A stretch of DNA of 64,000 bases, taken from contig CAZIKN010000008.1 of the NCBI GenBank assembly GCA_964539805.1, positions 28,834 through 92,833 of the forward strand, read 5' to 3'. Below the pieces are notes generated by a model. The model made no database searches and was not told the origin of the DNA. It was given only the letters and a program-made list of their open reading frames with translations. Origin of the DNA: M3007 sp964539805 (GTDB lineage: Bacteria; Bacteroidota; Bacteroidia; Chitinophagales; Saprospiraceae). Every line of letters starts with the position of its first letter. The stretch's first letter is position 1. Positions 49,687-58,387 of the stretch are shown piece by piece. Position numbers and translations under genes: made by a program.

Positions 49687-51696
49687 ATGAAAAACGGATT
49701 TTTTCGCCTGTGCACCCGCTTCGCTACCCCTTTTGTCATGCTGTCCTTCCTTCTGTTTGCAGGAAGTTGGAGAGGGCTTTCCCAAGTGCCCTTTACCTGC
49801 GAGGATCAGTTCTTTATGACCTTTACTACGCCTCCCAGTACGCTGAACGAGGTGGTCATCAATGCGCAAAGCAATGTAGAATTCAGAAGCATAAACAATA
49901 ACCTTGGCATCATCATCAATGCCGCAGGTTATCGCTCTACGGATAACTTTATCTACTGCATTGCACCTGTAACCCAACAATTGATCCGTCTGGATGCCAA
50001 TGGGGGGATAACGGTATTGGCCCAATTGCCCTTGAACCCGCTGTTTGCTTATTTCGCAGGTGACATCACACCTGATGGGCGGTTTATGGTCCTTATTGGT
50101 ACAGGTACGCTGCCCACTGGCCAGAATGTCGCCTCTGAACTGGTGCGTATTGACTTAGACAGCCCGACTTTTGCGCTTACCCGCACCCCTATCTCCACTG
50201 GCGCACTTATATTTGATATCGCATTCAACCCTATTACAGGACAGCTTTATGGCTATGATTCCAACGGGCTTCGTTTGGTGCGTATCAATGAAAACACGGG
50301 GGCCATATCTTTCTCGTTCCCCTCGTTCAATGCGCCGGGCATTACCGGGAGCATCTTTTTTGATGCCTTTGGTCGGCTTTATGCTTATGGAAGCGCTAAT
50401 AGCACGAATGACATACAAAATCGGTTATTTGAAATTGACCCGGACACTGGTTTTTCCCGCCTGATGACCAATGGCCCAACTGCCGAAGCCACCGATGGAT
50501 GTTCTTGCCCATACACTGTTCAATTGACTAAATCCGTCAATCGCGAGTCCGTGTACCCCTGCAATGAAATAGAGTACACCTTTACCATTGCCAACACTTC
50601 CGGGCGTACGCAGCAGGGGCTTCGTTTGGATGACGCCTTGCCCGCAGGCTTTACCTTTGTACGAGTGTCCTCAAATCCGCTTACCAGCGCTCTCCTCAGC
50701 CAAACAGGTGACAACCGATTTGTATTGGACAATATGCAAGTGCCGGTGGGCAAGCATGAAATCAAAATCATCGTGCGCGTCGGGAATACCAAACCGGGCG
50801 AATACAAAAATCAGGCTCGCCTGCTCAACCTGCCCCAATCCTTAGGAAATACGCGCGTTTCCGATGACCCCAGCACCATCATCAAAAGCGACAGCACCAG
50901 CATACTTGTGCTTGGATTGCCCTTTCAGGAACTTGATCTGGATACCACCCTCTGTGACGGCACTGCCTCTCTGCTGTTGGACGCCGGAAAATTGACTCGC
51001 GGTTTAGGTGATAATATAACTTATACCTGGCAGGATGGCAGCAAAAACGAAACCTTTACGGTGCGTGCAGCAGGCCAATATCGTGTTGGGGTAACGGCTG
51101 GTTGTGATACCATCTGGATCAACTACAAGGTGAGGAGTTCGGGTATTATCGTCTCCTTAAAAGAGACATTTTTTGAAAAAAACTTGGGTGACAGCGCTTA
51201 TGTAGAAACTATTGTCACCCTTTCCAATTCATCGTCTGCTTTTTATCAATGGCTTGACCCGCAGCCAGGCTCCGTACGCTGCGCCACCTGTGATGAAACA
51301 TGGATACAGGCGTTTAATGACCTGACCTATATTGTTCGTGCCGAAAACGAATACGGCTGTTGGGATACCGCCTCGGTAAAAATGAAGGTGATCAAAAACT
51401 ACAACGTTTATTTCCCCAACGCGATCAAGCCGGAAACGGCCCTTGAGCCTTCCAATGGCATTTTTACCGGGTTTGGGGATCCGGCTACTCAACTACAACG
51501 GATTTCTGTATTTTCACGCTGGGGCGAACTGATGTTTGAAAACAGAAACATTACACTCAATGACCTAAACGCTGGCTGGGATGGCCGCTTCCGTGGCGAA
51601 CCTGTGCCCCCGGGTGTGTATGTATGGACGGCCAAAGTAGCTTTCCTGGATGGCCTGACTGCGGAATACTCCGGTGATGTGACGGTAATAAGATAA
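49687..51696 (+). CDS. Large secreted protein with DUF11-like domain and T9SS type B domain
   Basis: 669 residues from MKNGFFRLCTRFATPFVMLS, a signal peptide. The first 280 residues form a beta-propeller-like region (DITPDGRFMVLIGTG, LIFDIAFNPITGQLYGYDSN). A DUF11-like domain follows (KSVNRESVYPCNEIEYTFTI), then Ig/PKD-type strands (LDLDTTLCDGTASLLLDAG). The C-terminus is a gliding-motility-associated type B sorting domain (YFPNAIKPETALEPSNGIF, ISVFSRWGELMFENRN, PPGVYVWTAKV). It is exported by the T9SS and probably remains at the cell surface. The ligand or partner is unknown. Confidence 0.88.
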   Translation: MKNGFFRLCTRFATPFVMLSFLLFAGSWRGLSQVPFTCEDQFFMTFTTPPSTLNEVVINAQSNVEFRSINNNLGIIINAAGYRSTDNFIYCIAPVTQQLIRLDANGGITVLAQLPLNPLFAYFAGDITPDGRFMVLIGTGTLPTGQNVASELVRIDLDSPTFALTRTPISTGALIFDIAFNPITGQLYGYDSNGLRLVRINENTGAISFSFPSFNAPGITGSIFFDAFGRLYAYGSANSTNDIQNRLFEIDPDTGFSRLMTNGPTAEATDGCSCPYTVQLTKSVNRESVYPCNEIEYTFTIANTSGRTQQGLRLDDALPAGFTFVRVSSNPLTSALLSQTGDNRFVLDNMQVPVGKHEIKIIVRVGNTKPGEYKNQARLLNLPQSLGNTRVSDDPSTIIKSDSTSILVLGLPFQELDLDTTLCDGTASLLLDAGKLTRGLGDNITYTWQDGSKNETFTVRAAGQYRVGVTAGCDTIWINYKVRSSGIIVSLKETFFEKNLGDSAYVETIVTLSNSSSAFYQWLDPQPGSVRCATCDETWIQAFNDLTYIVRAENEYGCWDTASVKMKVIKNYNVYFPNAIKPETALEPSNGIFTGFGDPATQLQRISVFSRWGELMFENRNITLNDLNAGWDGRFRGEPVPPGVYVWTAKVAFLDGLTAEYSGDVTVIR

Positions 51697-51774
51697 TGCC
51701 CAATAAAAATCGTCAAACAAAAGTGGTTTTGAGGCATGCTTGGTTCACCACGTGCTTATCTACCATCAATCGTG

Positions 51775-51836
51775 CAAAATAGTCTTGTTGCAGAGGAAGA
51801 CCACCCGGCTGTTCCCTCCGCAACAAGGCTATTTTG
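51775..51836. terminator. Bidirectional hairpin between convergent genes
   Basis: CAAAATAGTCTTGTTGC (51775-51791) pairs with GCAACAAGGCTATTTTG (51820-51836), 17 bp with one G-T pair. The 28-nt interior itself pairs partly (GAGGAA with TTCCCTC). It lies between the type B T9SS gene and the lipocalin-like gene. Confidence 0.65.
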
Positions 51837-51840
51837 TTGG

Positions 51841-52299
51841 CTACTGCTTTTGGGCTATTATCTGAAGCGACAAAACAGGCGTGCCACTGTTGGCCAACAA
51901 CAGGCTGAGCCGCTTACCCCCATCCGTGAATTGAGGGTCACCCGTTACGCTATACTGCTGATTATCGTCATCGGCACTAAAGAGTACTTGGATCGTATCA
52001 TCATCTTGCCAGCTGTAAGTACCACTGATCCTTTCTATTTCCGTCTCTCCTGTTTTTTTGTTTTCCCCATTCAGTATCATTTTTACCTTTCCGCCTTCGG
52101 AAATCTCAATTTGTACATTACTGGAAATTTCGTCATCTTCAAATACAAAATTTTCCACTTCACCATCATCTGAAACGGTAAACTTGTCCGCCAACCAAAC
52201 ACCCACCAATTTATCCTGCTTATTATCATCTTTTTGACAGGCTGAGAACCCAATAAGGCTCAAAAAAGCGAACAGTACTACCCAATGCATGTTTTTCAT
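51841..52299 (-). CDS. Lipocalin-like lipoprotein
   Basis: 152 residues. Leader MKNMHWVVLFAFLSLIGFSAC ends in a lipobox cysteine followed by QKDD, a Bacteroidota-type acidic export signal. The mature part (LVGVWLADKFTVSDDGEVEN, SGTYSWQDDDTIQVLFSADD, and a strand-rich end) fits a small lipocalin-like domain often annotated as such in this phylum. It may bind a hydrophobic molecule or serve in the envelope stress response. It is transcribed toward the T9SS gene and away from the unknown gene pair at 52503. Confidence 0.75.
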   Translation of the reverse strand: MKNMHWVVLFAFLSLIGFSACQKDDNKQDKLVGVWLADKFTVSDDGEVENFVFEDDEISSNVQIEISEGGKVKMILNGENKKTGETEIERISGTYSWQDDDTIQVLFSADDDNQQYSVTGDPQFTDGGKRLSLLLANSGTPVLSLQIIAQKQ

Positions 52300-52502
52300 A
52301 ATTAGAAAATGTTTTTAGAATGATAAAAATGAAGAAACGTGTAAGGATAAATGGATGAAATATCGTTTAAACGTTTCTTAGTGCGCAACACGTGTTTGAA
52401 GCAATTACGCGCTATTACCGTGAAATGTTAGTTAAAAGGAAACATTTTAAAAATATGATGCGTTAATCCGCGTCAATTACCCGTACAACTAAACTATTAC
52501 AG

Positions 52503-53423
52503 ATGACAATCCGCCTTATTCGGGTCATCCTCACTGCATTCATTCCACTTATTGCCCCACTGGCACTTGAAGCCCAAATCACTGACTTGCGCAGTGACAA
52601 GCCATTTTTTCAAAAGAAAACGGCTGAATTTGGCTATTGGCTAAAGCAAAACAAGCTAAGCCACCTCTTTAAAGTGGACAGTGTGGGCGTCATGGCCAAA
52701 AAAGTAACCCTTTTCCTCAAGCCGGCTCACGGCGGCCAACATGTGTGTGATTCCATGCGCTGCGCCTGGGACAAACTGGAGAAAGCCAACCGTCAGGTGA
52801 ATGGCCAATATTTCCATGAACGCCTTTTGCACAAATGGGCATTTCTGGCGGAAGTGCCGGAAGAACAGGCCGAGGTGATCATCAGATGCCACCCTGTGCC
52901 GCACTTCCAGGCCAAAATAACGGCCAAAAACGGTAAAATACCCGTAGAAACCCGCATACCGCGCTCAGCCGTACAACCTGAGGTGAGCATACCGGCGTCC
53001 TTGCAAGGTGTAAACACGGGTGACAACACCGCGATATTTTATGGAAAAAAAGTATCCATTGTATGCAATACGGCACGCAATTTTCTCATTAACTACTACA
53101 AAGCTAAGGGAACACCCGTTTTGTGGAAAGCCCGTGTGGATACATCTTATGCTGCTTATGATGAATTTGTGTTGGAAGTGACACACCTGAGCTATGAAAT
53201 TTGCCCCGATGGCTACTTTGAATACCACCGGATATACGTCAGAGGGTTGCAAAAAGGCGATGATGTAGAACTAAACTGGGAATTTCAGGGCAAATACGGA
53301 TCAGGTATCTGGTTCCCTCCCCGCAAAAATGATTATGTGGACATGGAAAAAGATTATAAAAATAACCTTGAAGAATACCAAAAACGTCTTTTTAAACAAG
53401 TAACGAATTACCTTCGCCGATGA
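52503..53423 (+). CDS. Uncharacterised exported protein
   Basis: 306 residues, not recognised. Signal peptide MTIRLIRVILTAFIPLIAPL with a cleavage site near LEAQ. No enzymatic motif is visible; the protein is mixed alpha/beta with a basic C-terminus. It overlaps the next gene by 4 bp (ATGA), so translation is coupled to a four-span membrane protein. The last 64 codons (IYVRGLQKGDDVELNWEFQG onward) were copied with the following gene in a 665-bp duplication. I infer that it forms a two-component envelope unit with the membrane protein. Confidence 0.65.
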   Translation: MTIRLIRVILTAFIPLIAPLALEAQITDLRSDKPFFQKKTAEFGYWLKQNKLSHLFKVDSVGVMAKKVTLFLKPAHGGQHVCDSMRCAWDKLEKANRQVNGQYFHERLLHKWAFLAEVPEEQAEVIIRCHPVPHFQAKITAKNGKIPVETRIPRSAVQPEVSIPASLQGVNTGDNTAIFYGKKVSIVCNTARNFLINYYKAKGTPVLWKARVDTSYAAYDEFVLEVTHLSYEICPDGYFEYHRIYVRGLQKGDDVELNWEFQGKYGSGIWFPPRKNDYVDMEKDYKNNLEEYQKRLFKQVTNYLRR

Positions 53424-54560
53424 TAACGCGCACAACGAGCACTATGGCTGCAACTATGGCAAACAGTGATACGATAACCAATCAGCCCTCAGCACCCGGC
53501 AGCAGCACTACGAGTGAAGCTAACCTGGTGCTTTCCCCACGCAGTAAAATAGCCAAAAACATACTGGTTTACCATTTTATCCTCATAGGTGCCAGTTGCC
53601 TGTACTATCTGTTTCGAGGTTTTACTTTTGAAGAGTTCAACGCCCTCATGGGCATCTTGGCACCTGTAACGGCACTATACGGCGGAGCCGTATTCCGTTT
53701 TCTAGGCCGAAGCATCACAGAGCCCAATCTTAACAGTCAGAATAATTATCCTATCAATAGCCTTGTCAAATGGCTCGTTCACGGTCATTTCATTGTGGTA
53801 CTTACCCTTATCACCTTAAAGGCATTTGCACCCAATATCCTAAACTTCAGGGATATGGTTATGTTTTTAACCTTTTTTGAGTCTGCCATTGGTGTGATAT
53901 ACGTCAGAGGGTTGCAAAAAGGCGATGATGTAGAACTAAACTGGGAATTTCAGGGCAAATACGGATCAGGTATCTGGTTCCCTCCCCGCAAAAATGATTA
54001 TGTGGACATGGAAAAAGATTATAAAAATAACCTTGAAGAATACCAAAAACGTCTTTTTAAACAAGTAACGAATTACCTTCGCCGATGATAACGCGCACAA
54101 CGAGCACTATGGCTGCAACTATGGCAAACAGTGATACGATAACCAATCAGCCCTCAGCACCCGGCAGCAGCACTACGAGTGAAGCTAACCTGGTGCTTTC
54201 CCCACGCAGTAAAATAGCCAAAAACATACTGGTTTACCATTTTATCCTCATAGGTGCCAGTTGCCTGTACTATCTGTTTCGAGGTTTTACTTTTGAAGAG
54301 TTCAACGCCCTCATGGGCATCTTGGCACCTGTAACGGCACTATACGGCGGAGCCGTATTCCGTTTTCTAGGCCGAAGCATCACAGAGCCCAATCTTAACA
54401 GTCAGAATAATTATCCTATCAATAGCCTTGTCAAATGGCTCGTTCACGGTCATTTCATTGTGGTACTTACCCTTATCACCTTAAAGGCATTTGCACCCAA
54501 TATCCTAAACTTCAGGGATATGGTTATGTTTTTAACCTTTTTTGAGTCTGCCATTGGTGT
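53231..54560 (+). repeat. Perfect 665-bp tandem duplication
   Basis: 53231-53895 and 53896-54560 read identical by eye (offset 665 bp). The unit spans the end of the exported-protein gene and most of the membrane-protein gene. The junction GGTGTG/ATATACGTC joins the middle of a codon near the end of one gene to the inside of the other, with only 1 bp of microhomology. Confidence 0.85.
53420..54088 (+). CDS. Chimeric membrane protein (duplication product)
   Basis: 222 residues. Residues 1-158 or so match the intact membrane protein at 54085-54612 exactly (polar N-terminus rich in T and S, then spans NILVYHFILIGASCLYYLF, GILAPVTALYGGAVFRFLG, WLVHGHFIVVLTLITLKAF). After SAIGV the frame runs into IYVRGLQKGDDVELN and the C-terminal 64 residues of the upstream exported protein, replacing the last part of the fourth span and the tail. 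The product has a soluble tail fused to the fourth membrane span and is probably non-native or unstable. Confidence 0.75.
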   Translation: MITRTTSTMAATMANSDTITNQPSAPGSSTTSEANLVLSPRSKIAKNILVYHFILIGASCLYYLFRGFTFEEFNALMGILAPVTALYGGAVFRFLGRSITEPNLNSQNNYPINSLVKWLVHGHFIVVLTLITLKAFAPNILNFRDMVMFLTFFESAIGVIYVRGLQKGDDVELNWEFQGKYGSGIWFPPRKNDYVDMEKDYKNNLEEYQKRLFKQVTNYLRR

Positions 54561-54612
54561 GTATATGGGCAATATCATTCTGGCTCTTTTTGAAACAAAA
54601 GGGAAAGAGTAA
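54085..54612 (+). CDS. Uncharacterised four-span membrane protein
   Basis: 175 residues, not recognised. After a 40-residue polar stretch it has four hydrophobic segments, the last being MVMFLTFFESAIGVYMGNII, and ends LFETKGKE. The ATG overlaps the preceding stop by 4 bp (ATGA), the same arrangement as the original pair at 53420, so it is the intact version of the gene. It probably works with the exported protein at 52503-53423. A hairpin terminator follows at 54634. Confidence 0.75.
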   Translation: MITRTTSTMAATMANSDTITNQPSAPGSSTTSEANLVLSPRSKIAKNILVYHFILIGASCLYYLFRGFTFEEFNALMGILAPVTALYGGAVFRFLGRSITEPNLNSQNNYPINSLVKWLVHGHFIVVLTLITLKAFAPNILNFRDMVMFLTFFESAIGVYMGNIILALFETKGKE

Positions 54613-54633
54613 ACCACTTTTATTATGATTATC

Positions 54634-54673
54634 AAGAGCTTGTCCTTGTTGTAAGGGCAAGCTCTTGTGTTTT
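54634..54673 (+). terminator. Terminator of the membrane-protein operon
   Basis: AAGAGCTTGTCCTT pairs with AAGGGCAAGCTCTT (54634-54647 with 54653-54666, one G-T pair, loop GTTGT), followed by GTGTTTT. Confidence 0.8.
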
Positions 54674-54860
54674 ACAGGTGAAATATATGAAGACTTGTAT
54701 GGATTTTCATGGCTAAACGAATGTAGGCAAATTTTATATGAGAAATGGCAAACATAGTGGGTTTCCATTCAACATTTGGCTGATTTGATCATTGCTGGCA
54801 ATTTGAGTTTGTCTGATAGAGGCTTTACATTTGCACTGATTGCTTTTGCTAAACACCATC

Positions 54861-55937
54861 ATGCTTATACAAAAACTAAAATCGGCCAATGCTCGCCTAT
54901 ACCCGGAACGTCTTTTTTACCAGCCAGACTGGTTGGTGCTGGGGGTGAACAACCTTTGCAACCTGCACTGCAAAATGTGCGATGTAGGCGTGGAATACAA
55001 CAAAAGCAATTTTTACCAAAACCTGATGGGGTCACAGCCACTTAATATGCCAGTGGAATTAATCCGTCAGATTATTGAACAGGCAGCACTTTATTTCCCC
55101 AAGGTGAAATTAGGCTATGCTTTTACGGAGCCTTTGATTTATCCTCACTTAATGGAATCACTGGCACTGGCGCGCTCAAAGGGCTTATACACCGCCATCA
55201 CCACTAACGCACTCAACCTGCGCCGTTATGCCGATGGTTTAATGGAAGCAGGCGTGAACGATTTGTTTATTTCATTGGACGGGCCGCCGGAAATCCACAA
55301 TTTTATTCGAGGGCACAAAAGCTCTTTCCAAAAAGCCGTAGAGGGTATGGAATACCTTTTGAGTCAGCCCAACCCGCCCGGCATTTCAGTGTTCTGTGTC
55401 ATCACGGAGTGGAACATTGGCCATCTGGAGGAATTTTTGGCATATTTTAAAACAATGCCCCTTCGCCGTGTCGGGTTTATGCACACCAACTACACCCCAC
55501 AAGAAGTGGCCAACCGGCATAACCTACTGCACGAGGAATATCCCGCTACAGCCTCCAACATGCTGGAAATCAATATAGAAAACATGAAATTGGAGATACT
55601 GCACGCCGAAACCACTCTCATCAAAAGCCAGCACTACCCTTTCCCTGTTTCTTTCTCCCCCGAACTGCCCACGCGCACCCAATTGGATGTTTATTACCAC
55701 CACCCGGAAATCCTGATCGGCAGGCGCTGCAACGATGTTTTTTCCAACATCATGATAAAATCCAATGGTGACGTCATCCCGGCACACGGCCGCTGCTACA
55801 ACCTGCGCATCGGCAACATCGGTGAGAACAACCTGAAAGACATCTGGAACTCGGCAGTTTTTGCCAGATTCCGAAAAGATCTGATGCGCGCTGGCGGCCT
55901 GATGCCCGCTTGTGCGCGGTGTTGCAGTGCGTTTTAA
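54861..55937 (+). CDS. Radical SAM protein with SPASM-like C-terminus
   Basis: 358 residues from MLIQKLKSANARLYPERLFY. The radical SAM cluster motif is CNLHCKMC, with GYAFTEPLIYPHL and FISLDGPPEIHNFIRGH downstream in the barrel. The C-terminus carries cysteines in RRCNDVFSNIMIKSNGDVIP, HGRCYNLRIGNIG and PACARCCSAF, as in SPASM/twitch domains that bind extra iron-sulphur clusters. Such enzymes modify peptides, proteins or small molecules. No peptide precursor or partner gene is visible nearby, so the substrate is open. It stands alone, ended by a hairpin terminator. Confidence 0.85.
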   Translation: MLIQKLKSANARLYPERLFYQPDWLVLGVNNLCNLHCKMCDVGVEYNKSNFYQNLMGSQPLNMPVELIRQIIEQAALYFPKVKLGYAFTEPLIYPHLMESLALARSKGLYTAITTNALNLRRYADGLMEAGVNDLFISLDGPPEIHNFIRGHKSSFQKAVEGMEYLLSQPNPPGISVFCVITEWNIGHLEEFLAYFKTMPLRRVGFMHTNYTPQEVANRHNLLHEEYPATASNMLEINIENMKLEILHAETTLIKSQHYPFPVSFSPELPTRTQLDVYYHHPEILIGRRCNDVFSNIMIKSNGDVIPAHGRCYNLRIGNIGENNLKDIWNSAVFARFRKDLMRAGGLMPACARCCSAF

Positions 55938-55948
55938 TACAATAGACT

Positions 55949-55983
55949 GGCCGACCCAATCTAAATCGGGTCGGCCTCTTTTG
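55949..55983. terminator. Terminator between radical SAM and T9SS genes
   Basis: GGCCGACCC (55949-55957) and GGGTCGGCC (55968-55976) form a 9-bp GC-rich stem with a 10-nt loop, followed by TCTTTTGT. It serves the radical SAM gene and could also serve the convergent T9SS gene. Confidence 0.75.
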
Positions 55984-56019
55984 TGGCGCTCCTGTTTTTT
56001 TGGCCAATTATCTATCCAA

Positions 56020-58182
56020 CTAATCCGCAACAATCATCTTTCCTGTACTTGCACCTTCACTACTGATCACTCGATAGAAGTAGGTGCCTGCCGACAAGCC
56101 TTCGCGCTCTATACGAACAGATGCACCGCTTTGATCCTGATAGGTCCGTAATACACGACCTTGTATGTCCAAAATCTCTATGCTGTAGCCCGCTGGCGGC
56201 ATTTCGCCAAATCGGATCAGGGTGCTGGTAATGAATGGGTTAGGCTGAATGCTTACTTTGTAATTTAGGGCTTCTTCGTTGTTTGTGGCCGAAAGTTGGC
56301 GGGTAATGCATTTTCCAGCATCACATACGGTACCGTCATCTGCTACCCGAACCACTTTGATACACACGGTATAGGCCCCTGCTGAAGCATACACATGATG
56401 TGCAGAGGCATTCCCTGTTGTAGTAAGCTGTGGGCTTCCGTCACCAAAATCCCAGATCACGCGGTCACAACCATTTAAGAGCATACCATTTACATTAAAT
56501 ACATAGGTCAGTGAAGATATTTGCACGAAATTGAAGCCGTTTTGAACCGCCTGATAAAAGGTAGAATCGCATTTGCAGCAGCTTTCCTGTTGGGGAGGTG
56601 GTACTTTAAAGTCACGGCACACTCTTTTTTCACATACTTTGCCATCAGCATTGGTGCGAATAACGGTCATGCACACTCCAAAACCATTTCCGGTGGGCAG
56701 TGTGTACGTAAGGGTTTGACTGCCGTAGGTGGTTCCAATGTTTATGTTGCCGGGGAACAAGGTCCAGATGACTTTATCACAGGTGTTATTCAAGCCCCCG
56801 TTGGGCACCAATGTGAGGGTAGAACCGCTGATAAAATGTGAAAATCCCTGACCTACGGCATTGAAAAAAGCATCATCACATGGGCAGCAGTCTTGTGGGC
56901 AATCAGGATTAAGTGTATAAGAGTAGGTGATTGGAAGGCCACCAACGATATTGGCCAAGACACGCAGGCGGAGTTCGTAGGTCACTTTTTTGCAGACGGG
57001 TGGAGTTAAAAATGCTGCATCTCCGCTGTGTACCAAGGTATTGGAGGGCATTTCATACCATTCCCAGATAGTGCCCCTGTTATGGCAAGCGGGAGGAGCC
57101 AGTTTAACTGATTTGCAGCACTCCACATTTTGCAGAAATGATTGCAGGGGTGGATAAGCCATAAGTTCAATATCATCCACTACTACGCCTGAGGTGCGGT
57201 TGATATTGGTCGTTTGGCGCGGATAAATCCCAAAGTGGGTATAGGTGGCCGACGGAATGAAGCCGAAACCTACACTGGCTGTAACACCGGGCGCAATATT
57301 GGGGTCATTAAAAATCAGTCCTGTGTTAGAAGTGCAGCTGAAAGCCGTAAAATCAGCGGCGTTGCCCAATCGGGTCACAAATTCATCTGTTTGTACAGCG
57401 TAGGATGTAGGTACTTGGCGGGTATAGGTCAGCAGGTAAACATTTCCGGGGGTAGCCGATTGGTTTAGTTGGGTATAGGCGGCTTCTCCGGCAGTGTTGT
57501 TGTTGCGCCACATGCCCATGACACCGCAGTTTATACCAAAGGCATCACCAGGGCTGGTGTTGGGGGTGCCTTGAGCAGCGGTCCAGTGCGGTACACCGCC
57601 CAATTGGAGGTTGTTGGGGGTGCCCAAATAGTTCTGGCCGATACTTGAGTTGCAGATCAGGCCACAATTGGGCACAATAGGGCATTGAAGTTGGGCTGGT
57701 GTCCAGCATTTTTTGGCAATAGGTGGAGCAGGCTGTGCGATGATACCAAGTGTGAGCAGTCCAAATGCCTGCTGGTTAGCCCCTGAGATACCATACCTAA
57801 TATATACTTCGCCTTCCACGGCTTGGTTTTGGGTTTGGATAAATAGGCGCGTGCCCTGATTTTCAAGCAAAAAGTTTTTTGTGATGTAATCGGCTGGAAT
57901 GCCCTCTGTGCCAATGACTTGAGCACTAATGATCTTTAAGGCTGGGCAATCCGGTTTTCCATCGCCGTTCAGGTCGGGGAAGGCTCCGCATCCATCATTG
58001 GCCAATACATCAAGGATAAGGGACTGGCCGGGCTGCACAAATCCAAAATCAGGCTGAGGCAAAAGGTGTGCGGTGTCCAAAATACCTGTCTGGGCATAAG
58101 CAAGTTGTTGAATTAGCACAAGGGCGACCGTAAAGTTAAGGATTTTGAGATTTTGCTGGATTGTTGCGATAATAGATTTCAT
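56020..58182 (-). CDS. Secreted PKD-domain protein with T9SS type A sorting domain
   Basis: 720 residues from MKSIIATIQQNLKILNFTVA, a signal peptide ending near AYAQ; a longer upstream in-frame start gives no signal sequence. The N-terminal half has conserved cysteines and aromatic strands (SPGDAFGINCGVMGMWRN, NVYLLTYTRQVPTS). Later come PKD-like modules (VIWDFGDGSPQLTTTGNASA, HHVYASAGAYTVCIKVVRVA). The C-terminus is a T9SS type A domain (VSIQPNPFITSTLIRFGEM, IEILDIQGRVLRTYQDQSG, GLSAGTYFYRVIS). It is a surface or released protein; binding of polysaccharide or protein is only inferred from the PKD modules. Confidence 0.88.
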   Translation of the reverse strand: MKSIIATIQQNLKILNFTVALVLIQQLAYAQTGILDTAHLLPQPDFGFVQPGQSLILDVLANDGCGAFPDLNGDGKPDCPALKIISAQVIGTEGIPADYITKNFLLENQGTRLFIQTQNQAVEGEVYIRYGISGANQQAFGLLTLGIIAQPAPPIAKKCWTPAQLQCPIVPNCGLICNSSIGQNYLGTPNNLQLGGVPHWTAAQGTPNTSPGDAFGINCGVMGMWRNNNTAGEAAYTQLNQSATPGNVYLLTYTRQVPTSYAVQTDEFVTRLGNAADFTAFSCTSNTGLIFNDPNIAPGVTASVGFGFIPSATYTHFGIYPRQTTNINRTSGVVVDDIELMAYPPLQSFLQNVECCKSVKLAPPACHNRGTIWEWYEMPSNTLVHSGDAAFLTPPVCKKVTYELRLRVLANIVGGLPITYSYTLNPDCPQDCCPCDDAFFNAVGQGFSHFISGSTLTLVPNGGLNNTCDKVIWTLFPGNINIGTTYGSQTLTYTLPTGNGFGVCMTVIRTNADGKVCEKRVCRDFKVPPPQQESCCKCDSTFYQAVQNGFNFVQISSLTYVFNVNGMLLNGCDRVIWDFGDGSPQLTTTGNASAHHVYASAGAYTVCIKVVRVADDGTVCDAGKCITRQLSATNNEEALNYKVSIQPNPFITSTLIRFGEMPPAGYSIEILDIQGRVLRTYQDQSGASVRIEREGLSAGTYFYRVISSEGASTGKMIVAD

Positions 58183-58360
58183 GTCCGGGTAAAATTGAAA
58201 AGAGTGATTGCCTACTCTCTGCGCTTTTCGGCTTTCGCGCCCCGGTCTGTTTTTTGTGTGCCAGGGTAAACACTTTTTTTGTTGCATATACCCTTCTATC
58301 GCAGCATTAAAAAAACCTTACCCTTACTGAATTTTTTTTTTGTAAAAAATTTTGGTTATC

Positions 58361-58368
58361 TATATTTG
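58361..58368 (+). promoter_or_regulatory. -7 element of the Rpn-like nuclease gene
   Basis: TATATTTG with a TTG 18 bp upstream (58340-58342). It is 19 bp before the ATG at 58388, which supports that start over one at 58352. Confidence 0.6.
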
Positions 58369-58387
58369 TCCGGAAAATTTAAGAAGA

